Both the position numbers and the translations under genes were made by a program. From JAMLJG01 sp035327585 (lineage in GTDB: Bacteria; Verrucomicrobiota; Kiritimatiellia; CAIVKH01), in NCBI GenBank assembly GCA_035327585.1, contig DAOLDD010000002.1, forward strand, positions 110,633-174,632: a stretch of DNA of 64,000 nt, read 5' to 3'. The notes below the pieces were generated by a model. The model ran no database searches. It worked only from the letters and a program-made list of their open reading frames with translations, and was not told where the DNA came from. Of the stretch, positions 58,842-64,000 are shown piece by piece (positions within the stretch are counted from its first letter, which is position 1; every line of letters starts with the position of its first letter).

Positions 58842-58906
58842 GAGGGCGCGGCACGCCAAGGAGGTCGGGGTGAGATGCCCCAGTTGTAGAACGTGCCAAC
58901 GCCCTC
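58842..58906 (+). ncRNA. Candidate structured RNA element
   Basis: Three nested stems: GAGGGCG / CGCCCTC (58842-58848 with 58900-58906), GGCACG / CGTGCC (58850-58855 with 58892-58897) and GGGG / CCCC (58867-58870 with 58878-58881). No U-run follows, so it is not a plain terminator. The rest of the gap to 59062 shows only a Shine-Dalgarno (GGAG at 59050-59055). Confidence 0.35.
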
Positions 58907-59062
58907 AAATCAGCCTACGCCCCAATCGATAAATTTCAAACGACGGGCCGAAAATTATGTCACAGTGGAGTGGACAGCAGATTCCGCAGAAACGTTGACT
59001 GAAAATGGCCGAAATCATACGGTGCCCCGCACCAATGGGTTACGCCGGAATGGAGTATTGAG

Positions 59063-59392
59063 ATGACACGCCCCAGCCGTTTGTTCGCCGGTTTGCTTCT
59101 ACTCGCCCTCGCGACGGGATGTTTTCGCCCGGACCGGCGCGTGCTGATCGTGCAGGTTCCGCAAATGAACTCGCCCGCCTGCTACGCGATCATCGTCGAA
59201 TCCTTGAAGTCGATGGAAGGCATTGAAAGTGTGCGACCCGATTACGACGCGCGCACGCTGGAAGTAACCTTCAACGCGCTCCGCCTCGCGATCAAGAACG
59301 TCGAACACGCCGTGGCCTCGACGGGCTTTGACGCCAACGAACTCAAAGGCAATGCGGACGCAAAAGCCCGGCTCCCCGAAGGATGCCGTTGA
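59063..59392 (+). CDS. Lipoprotein with HMA-like ferredoxin fold lacking one metal cysteine
   Basis: A 109-residue protein with a lipoprotein signal (lipobox LATGC, Cys20). The mature part has the heavy-metal-associated layout: VPQMNSPAC in place of M-x-C-x-x-C, then SLKSMEGIESVRPDY and VTFNALRLAIKNVEHAVASTGFDA. The first metal cysteine is Ser, the second is kept, so ordinary Cu(I) binding by two thiolates is unlikely. It is followed by pepA after four bases. Could be a one-cysteine redox or protein-binding relative. Confidence 0.75.
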   Translation: MTRPSRLFAGLLLLALATGCFRPDRRVLIVQVPQMNSPACYAIIVESLKSMEGIESVRPDYDARTLEVTFNALRLAIKNVEHAVASTGFDANELKGNADAKARLPEGCR

Positions 59393-59396
59393 CGCC

Positions 59397-60902
59397 ATGC
59401 AGATTGAACTGCTGACGGACGGCAGGAAGTCCACGCGACAACCCACCGCACGCGCGCTCCTACTGCGCGGCGATTCGTGCGCGGCGCCCCACCCGCCCGT
59501 CGCGATTCCGCGCGCGGAATGGAACCAGATCCGCGCGTGGATCGCGCGCACCCGCTTTCGTGCCCGCCCCGGGGATTTTTCCCGCCTGCACATCCGATCG
59601 GGCGATGGCATGATGGATGTATTCCTCCACGGCTTGGGTTCCGGTGACGATGCGACGCCTCGCGATATGCGGCAGGTGGGCGGCGTCATGGCCGTGCAGG
59701 CGAATCGCAACGGACTCACCGCACTCGATGTACACATCGCCTCCCCGCCGGATTCAAGCTGGTCCCCGCTCCGGGCGCGCGCACTCGCGACGGGTCTCCG
59801 CGAAGGCGCGTACGAAATCAAGCCGACGGAACAGAAGTCGACGTTGATTCGCATCCGCCTCGACGCGGGTGGCCCGGCTGGCGCGACGGATTTTCGACGG
59901 GCCATCGCACGTGGCCTCGCGGTCGGTGACGCCATCAATGACGTCCGCGTGCTGGCGAATCGGCCGGGCAACGAAGCTCCGCCCCGCGTCATCGCGCAGT
60001 TCGCGCGGCGGCTGGCCCGACAGCATCAGCTCACCTGCCGGGTTTGGGGCCCGGCGGAACTCAAGCGCGAACGCTGCGACGCGCTACGCGCCGTGGCGCA
60101 AGGCAGTCGCGAGCCGCCCTGCCTCATCCAACTCCATTACCCCGGGCGACGCCGCGACCTGCGCCCGCTCGTCGTCATCGGCAAAACGATCACCTTTGAC
60201 ACCGGCGGCATATCGCTCAAACCGGGCAAGAACATGGAGTGGATGAAATTCGACAAATCCGGGGGCATGACCGTCCTCGCGTTCATGTCGCTCGTCGGCT
60301 CCATCCTCAAACCGGGGCGGCCCGTCATCGGCCTGCTCGCCGCGGCCGAGAATATGCCCGGCAGCGCCGCGACCCGGCCCGGCGATGTCGTCCGCAGCCG
60401 GAACGGCAAGACAATTGAAATCGTGAATACCGATGCCGAGGGACGCCTTGTGCTGGCGGATGCCCTGGACGTCGCGCTCGAATTCAAACCCGCGGGCATC
60501 ATCGATTTCGCCACGCTCACCGGCGCCGCGAGCGTCGCGCTGGGCCGGCCCTTCTCCGCCCTGCTGGGCAACCACCCCGGATTGCGCGAGAGCCTTCAGG
60601 CGGCGGGCGAATCCTCCGGAGACCGTGTCTGGCCCCTGCCCCTCTGCCGTGAGTATCGAAAGCTGATCCAGTCCCCCTTTGCCGACCTGAAGAATATCGG
60701 CGACGGCAGCGCGGGCACGATTGTCGGCGGCATGTTTCTGCAGGAATTCGTCCGTCCCGGCACCCCATGGGCGCACGTTGATCTCACCTCCGCCTGGGAG
60801 GAACGCGCAACGGCGCACGGTCCTGCGGGCGCAACGATCTTCGGCGCGGCCCTGCTGGCGCAATGGGTGGACGAAGGCGGACTGGAAAGCCTCGACACAT
60901 GA
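59397..60902 (+). CDS. pepA: Leucyl aminopeptidase, M17 family
   Basis: A 501-residue M17 aminopeptidase. The metal and substrate blocks are VIGKTITFDTGGISLKPG with catalytic Lys and Asp, MKFDKSGGM, and NTDAEGRLVLADAL with the Glu/Asp ligands and catalytic Arg; GDGSAGTIVGGMFLQEFV is the C-terminal family block. The N-terminal ~170 residues are the usual variable domain. The start is MQIELL at 59397, four bases after the lipoprotein stop. It opens an ATGA-coupled row with purC. Confidence 0.93.
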   Translation: MQIELLTDGRKSTRQPTARALLLRGDSCAAPHPPVAIPRAEWNQIRAWIARTRFRARPGDFSRLHIRSGDGMMDVFLHGLGSGDDATPRDMRQVGGVMAVQANRNGLTALDVHIASPPDSSWSPLRARALATGLREGAYEIKPTEQKSTLIRIRLDAGGPAGATDFRRAIARGLAVGDAINDVRVLANRPGNEAPPRVIAQFARRLARQHQLTCRVWGPAELKRERCDALRAVAQGSREPPCLIQLHYPGRRRDLRPLVVIGKTITFDTGGISLKPGKNMEWMKFDKSGGMTVLAFMSLVGSILKPGRPVIGLLAAAENMPGSAATRPGDVVRSRNGKTIEIVNTDAEGRLVLADALDVALEFKPAGIIDFATLTGAASVALGRPFSALLGNHPGLRESLQAAGESSGDRVWPLPLCREYRKLIQSPFADLKNIGDGSAGTIVGGMFLQEFVRPGTPWAHVDLTSAWEERATAHGPAGATIFGAALLAQWVDEGGLESLDT

Positions 60903-61798
60903 AGCCGCCCCCCGCCATCACGCGCATCGAATTGCCGGGCATTCCGCACGTTCGCAGCGGAAAGGTGCGCGAGGTTTTCGATGCCGGCGAACACCTGCTC
61001 TTCGTCGCGACGGACCGCATCTCCGCGTTCGATTGCATCCTGCCCACCGGCATCCCCGGCAAGGGCCACGTGCTCAACCAGCTTTCCGCCTGGTGGTTCA
61101 ACCGGCTAGGCAGCCTCGTCGAACATCATGTCGTGTCCGCGGATGTGCGTGAATATCCCGCGCCGCTCCAGCGATACGCCGACCTGCTGCGAGGCAGGTC
61201 CATGCTGGTCCGCAAAGCCGGGGTCATCCCCGTGGAATGCGTCGCGCGCGGCTATCTGATCGGCTCCGGCTGGAAGGACTACCAGCGCACCGGCACGGTC
61301 GCCGGCATCCCGCTGAGGCCGGGCTATGCGCTGGCGGACCGGCTGGATGAACCGCTCTTCTCGCCCGCGCACAAAGCGGAGAGCGGACACGACGAGAATA
61401 TCACCTTCGACGATGTCGTCGCACGCGTCGGGCCCACCCGTGCCGAACAACTGCGCGACCTCACCCTGCGCATCTATCGCGAAGCGGCGCGCCACGCGGC
61501 GGAACGCGGCCTGATCCTCGCGGACACGAAGTTTGAATTCGGAGTCGCGGACGGACGCCTGCTGCTGGTGGACGAGGTGTTGACCCCGGACAGTTCGCGC
61601 TATTGGCCCGCCGACGCCTACCGGCCCGGGATCTCCCCGCCCTCCTACGACAAGCAATACGTGCGCGACTATCTCGAAACGCTCGCGTGGGACAAGACCC
61701 CGCCCGCGCCCGCCCTACCGGTCGACGTGGCCCGCCGGACCAGCGAGAAATATATCGAGGCCTTCGAGCGCCTCACCGGCGAGTCCCTGGTGTTCTGA
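60899..61798 (+). CDS. purC: Phosphoribosylaminoimidazole-succinocarboxamide synthase
   Basis: A 299-residue SAICAR synthase of purine synthesis. Seen: SGKVREVFDAG, VATDRISAFDCILPTGIPGKG, VECVARGYLIGSGWKDY, KAESGHDENITF, and LADTKFEFG followed by LVDEVLTPDSSRYWP, all standard PurC blocks for the longer (yeast-type) form. It overlaps pepA by four bases and xerD begins two bases after it. Confidence 0.96.
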   Translation: MKPPPAITRIELPGIPHVRSGKVREVFDAGEHLLFVATDRISAFDCILPTGIPGKGHVLNQLSAWWFNRLGSLVEHHVVSADVREYPAPLQRYADLLRGRSMLVRKAGVIPVECVARGYLIGSGWKDYQRTGTVAGIPLRPGYALADRLDEPLFSPAHKAESGHDENITFDDVVARVGPTRAEQLRDLTLRIYREAARHAAERGLILADTKFEFGVADGRLLLVDEVLTPDSSRYWPADAYRPGISPPSYDKQYVRDYLETLAWDKTPPAPALPVDVARRTSEKYIEAFERLTGESLVF

Positions 61799-61800
61799 TT

Positions 61801-62688
61801 ATGCAGGTCCTGCTGGACCAGTTTCTCGACTACGTCAGCCTCGAACGGGGGCTGAGTCCGAACACACGCCAGGCGTATGCCGCCGACCTCGGGCGCTTCC
61901 TGGCGTATCTCCAGCGCGCGGGTGTCTCCGCCCTCAACAAGCTGTCGCGAAAACACGTGCTCGACTATTTGCTGTTCGAGAAGGAGCGCGGTTTGAATGC
62001 GTCGTCCCTCTCCCGGCGGCTGGTCGCGATCCGGGTATTCCTGCGCTATCTCCAGCAGGAGGGTTTGCTCGCGGCGAATGTTACCGAGACCATGGATTCG
62101 CCCAAGCTGTGGAAACTCCTGCCCGCCACACTGTCGCCCGCCGAGGTGGAACGACTCCTGGAGACGCCGAAAATCGACAAGCCGCGGGGCCTTCGCGATC
62201 GCGCCCTGCTGGAAACGCTCTATGGCGCGGGCCTGCGCGTTTCAGAACTCGCCGGGTTGCGTGTCGAGGATCTGCAATTCGATGCCGGTTACCTGCGGTG
62301 CCTCGGCAAAGGCCGCAAGGAACGCGTCGTGCCGCTGGGCGGCGCAGCCGCCACTTACTTGCGCCGCTATCTGGAGGAAGTGCGTCCGCACTGGGATCGC
62401 AGCGGTCATGCCGCGGAGGTTTTCCTCACGCAGCGCGGGACGAAGCTTAGTCGCAAGACCGTGTGGCAGCTCATCCGCCGCTGCGCACGCGACGCAGGCA
62501 TTACAAAGCATGTGTCACCTCACACGCTTCGCCACTCCTTCGCCAGCCATCTGCTCGCCAACCAGGCGCCCCTGCGTGTGATCCAGGAAATGCTGGGGCA
62601 CGCGGACATCGCGACGACGCAGATTTATACACATATTGACGGACCGCGCCTGCAGCAGGTACACCGGCAATTTCACCCCCGCGCATGA
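61801..62688 (+). CDS. xerD: Tyrosine recombinase XerD
   Basis: A 295-residue recombinase with the complete catalytic set: Arg in GAGLRVSELAGL, Lys in GKGRKERVVPLG, HxxR in HTLRHSFASHLL, His in LGHADIATTQ, and Tyr in QIYTHI. The N-terminal LDQFLDYVSLERGLSPNT and the closing QQVHRQFHPRA are XerD-like. With XerC (18682-19641) it should resolve chromosome dimers at dif. It overlaps the rnc start by four bases. Confidence 0.93.
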   Translation: MQVLLDQFLDYVSLERGLSPNTRQAYAADLGRFLAYLQRAGVSALNKLSRKHVLDYLLFEKERGLNASSLSRRLVAIRVFLRYLQQEGLLAANVTETMDSPKLWKLLPATLSPAEVERLLETPKIDKPRGLRDRALLETLYGAGLRVSELAGLRVEDLQFDAGYLRCLGKGRKERVVPLGGAAATYLRRYLEEVRPHWDRSGHAAEVFLTQRGTKLSRKTVWQLIRRCARDAGITKHVSPHTLRHSFASHLLANQAPLRVIQEMLGHADIATTQIYTHIDGPRLQQVHRQFHPRA

Positions 62689-63407
62689 TCCTCCGGAAAA
62701 ATCCATATCGCGAACTCGAGTCGGCGATCGGGTATCGCTTTCGCAAACGCAAGTGGCTGGAACAAGCCATCACGCATCCTTCGTATGCGCACGAACAGGG
62801 GCCGGACACCCCGGACAACCAGCGCCTTGAATTCCTCGGCGACGCGGCCCTTGGGTTGGTATCCGCCGATGTGCTCTATGAAACAAATCCGGCGGCCGCC
62901 GAGGGCGAACTAACGAAGATGCGCAGCCTGGTCAGCAGCACCAAGGCCCTTGCCGAAACCGCGCGGGCCGTGAATCTCGGCGCCTATCTTAAATTAGGCC
63001 GGGGCGAGGATGTCGGCGGGGGCCGCATTCGTCCCACGATACTCGCCGATGCCCTGGAGGCCGTCATCGGCGCGGCCTACCGGGATGGCGGCTTGCGTGC
63101 GGTGCAACGCATATTCGCCCGTTTATTCGAAGCACGCCTGCTGGAGTCGCAGCGTTCGCCGTGGCATGAGAATCCAAAGGGCGAGTTGCAGGAATGGGCC
63201 CAGCGGAAGGGTTGTGGAACACCGCGCTACGCGGCAGTCGGCGAAGAGGGACCACCGCATCAACGCGTCTTTACCGTCGAGGTTCGCGTAGCCGACCAGC
63301 CGATGGGAACCGGGCGTGGTGCGACCAAGCGCGAAGCCGAAACCAACGCCGCGGCGCACGCGCTCGAACAACTCTCCTCGCGTTCTAATGAAAATATAAG
63401 TATTTGA
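62685..63407 (+). CDS. rnc: Ribonuclease III
   Basis: A 240-residue double-strand RNase. The endonuclease domain has the signature NQRLEFLGDAALGLV with Glu and Asp ligands and DALEAVIGAAYRDGG with the second acidic pair. The C-terminal dsRBD has PKGELQEWAQRKG and GATKREAETNAAAHALEQL. It processes rRNA precursors and structured RNAs, so the hairpin repeats in this window are potential substrates. It is the last gene of the pepA-purC-xerD-rnc row. Confidence 0.95.
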   Translation: MILRKNPYRELESAIGYRFRKRKWLEQAITHPSYAHEQGPDTPDNQRLEFLGDAALGLVSADVLYETNPAAAEGELTKMRSLVSSTKALAETARAVNLGAYLKLGRGEDVGGGRIRPTILADALEAVIGAAYRDGGLRAVQRIFARLFEARLLESQRSPWHENPKGELQEWAQRKGCGTPRYAAVGEEGPPHQRVFTVEVRVADQPMGTGRGATKREAETNAAAHALEQLSSRSNENISI

Positions 63408-63431
63408 TTTTTATTAGCGGCATCCTATATT
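63404..63431 (+). promoter_or_regulatory. Sigma70-type promoter for the DNA-binding protein gene
   Basis: TTGATT (63404-63409) and TATATT (63426-63431), 16 bases apart, in an AT-rich stretch that is unusual for this window. The start site would lie about 24 bases before the gene. Confidence 0.6.
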
Positions 63432-63461
63432 GACCCTTCACCAACGAAAGGGACCTTGAAG

Positions 63462-63893
63462 ATGCCTCGTAAGAAAATTGCATTGAGCATGAACGAGCTG
63501 CTGGCTGAACTCGCCCGCCGCCGCAAACAGTTGCCCGCCCTCCAGAAGAAAGCCGCCCGCCTCGGCAAGCAGCTCGCCGCGGTAAATGCGCAAATTGAAG
63601 CGCTTGGTGGCGGCGCGGCCGCTCCCGCGAAACCGGGCCGCAAACCCGGCCGTCCCGCCGCCGCGCGGAAACCGGTCAAACGCGCCCGCAACAAAGCCAG
63701 TCTCTCCACCGCCCTGCTTGGCGTGCTCTCCAAATCGGAGCCGATGTCAGTCAAGGCCATCATCGAAGCCGTCCGTAAGTCCGGCTATAAAACGAAGTCG
63801 AAGAACTTCTCCACAATCGTCTACCAGACGCTTGCCCGCGAGAAGAAGAGCGTCGAGAAGGCCGGCCGCGGCCTCTACAAGCTCAAGGCCTGA
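63462..63893 (+). CDS. Small basic DNA-binding protein with AT-hook and HARE-HTH-like domain
   Basis: A 143-residue lysine-rich protein. Residues 8-48 are a coiled coil (ELLAELARRRKQLPALQKKA). Residues 58-76 are a Pro/Lys/Arg stretch with the AT-hook-like GRKPGRP. The C-terminal 65 residues (SLSTALLGVLSKSEPMSV, AIIEAVRKSGYKTKSK, YQTLAREKKSVEKAGRGLYKL) fit a winged-helix HARE-HTH-type fold. A nucleoid-associated or chromatin-like role is likely. The ATG at 63462 follows AAAGGGA by eight bases. It has its own promoter and terminator. Confidence 0.8.
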   Translation: MPRKKIALSMNELLAELARRRKQLPALQKKAARLGKQLAAVNAQIEALGGGAAAPAKPGRKPGRPAAARKPVKRARNKASLSTALLGVLSKSEPMSVKAIIEAVRKSGYKTKSKNFSTIVYQTLAREKKSVEKAGRGLYKLKA

Positions 63894-63907
63894 CCGGGCT
63901 TGACTTC

Positions 63908-63943
63908 AAAGCAGGGTAGTTTATTTTCGCCCCTGCTTTTCGG
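63908..63943 (+). terminator. Intrinsic terminator
   Basis: AAAGCAGGG (63908-63916) pairs with CCCTGCTTT (63931-63939) over a 14-base loop; TTTT closes the arm. It lies 15 bases after the stop and just before tRNA-Asn. Confidence 0.7.
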
Positions 63944-63945
63944 GT

Positions 63946-64000
63946 TCCGGTGTAGCTCAATGGTAGAGCAGGGCGCTGTTAACGCCAAGGTTGTAGGTTC
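63946..64000 (+). tRNA. tRNA-Asn (anticodon GTT), cut by the window end
   Basis: TCCGGTG begins the acceptor arm, followed by the D arm with AGCTCAATGGTAGAGC. The anticodon loop CTGTTAA shows GTT between GGCG and CGCC. The T arm starts with GTAGGTTC and the sequence ends before the acceptor 3' strand. Confidence 0.9.

Noticed and set aside
1..64000. CRISPR arrays, rRNA genes, retrons and prophage structural genes
   Set aside because: No regularly spaced repeat array, no rRNA segments, no reverse transcriptase and no phage structural motifs were found on either strand.

Overview
The window is about 64 kb of GC-rich, gene-dense DNA from a Gram-negative bacterium. The outer membrane is indicated by Kdo transferase (waaA), an LpxL-type acyltransferase and an OprP-type porin. 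A 50-residue 'small basic protein' of the type described in Verrucomicrobiota and relatives, together with the deoxyhypusine-synthase-like enzyme and the gene mix, points to the PVC superphylum (Verrucomicrobiota or Kiritimatiellota). This placement is an inference from gene content; there is no rRNA gene here to settle it.

Layout. 1-1.8 kb: sugar acid and polyol catabolism (SrlD-like dehydrogenase, KDPG aldolase). 1.8-2.2 kb: tRNA-Leu(CAG), a hairpin-rich stretch and a truncated GIY-YIG reading frame. 2.3-8 kb: two envelope-sugar genes, an M48 lipoprotein, and a four-gene overlapping operon ending in a cyclopropane-fatty-acid-synthase-like methyltransferase. 8-13 kb (minus strand): a riboflavin operon (ribBA-ribH-nusB-ftsY-ribD-ribE) behind a clear promoter, an FMN riboswitch and a terminator. 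13-18.6 kb: TPR protein, deoxyribosyltransferase-like protein, waaA-NUDIX-small basic protein, and a secreted lyase-like protein. 18.7-26 kb (minus strand): the fmt-aroB-unknown-dprA-topA-xerC information-processing operon. 26-30 kb: GT2 and a YfhO-like membrane protein. 29.8-36.2 kb: an AraC regulator divergent from xylA-xylB, then a GH31 glucosidase/xylosidase. 36.3-37.9 kb: a DUF433/DUF5615 toxin-antitoxin pair and the DHS-like enzyme. 38-44 kb: an exported unknown protein and a tight transporter-kinase-regulator-porin operon. 44.05-45.45 kb: an IS110-family (IS1111-like) insertion sequence. 45.7-54.3 kb: orn, glgP, DCC protein, DEAD-box helicase, GT2-LpxL-LipA, tadA. 54.3-64 kb: membrane GT-C-like protein with SH3 protein, a hydrolase-TM-TPR fusion, an HMA-like lipoprotein, and pepA-purC-xerD-rnc, then an AT-hook/winged-helix protein and a tRNA-Asn cut by the window end.

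Most genes are housekeeping and run in operons with 4-bp ATGA overlaps. The unusual material is mainly non-coding: (i) an IS110 element with 11-bp inverted repeats, a long 3' non-coding end able to hold a bridge RNA, and a hairpin that buries its ribosome binding site; (ii) a hairpin repeat family with a covarying base pair (1.0, 2.25 and 33.75 kb); (iii) two loci each carrying two copies of a 14-bp core spaced exactly 31 bp apart (7.9 and 34.0 kb); (iv) the tRNA-Leu / structured element / GIY-YIG remnant; (v) direct repeats bracketing the xylose genes. Among proteins, the TopA with three ~70-residue C-terminal repeats instead of zinc fingers, the hydrolase-TM-TPR fusion and the one-cysteine HMA lipoprotein deserve attention. 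All family assignments were made by reading motifs, without database searches.
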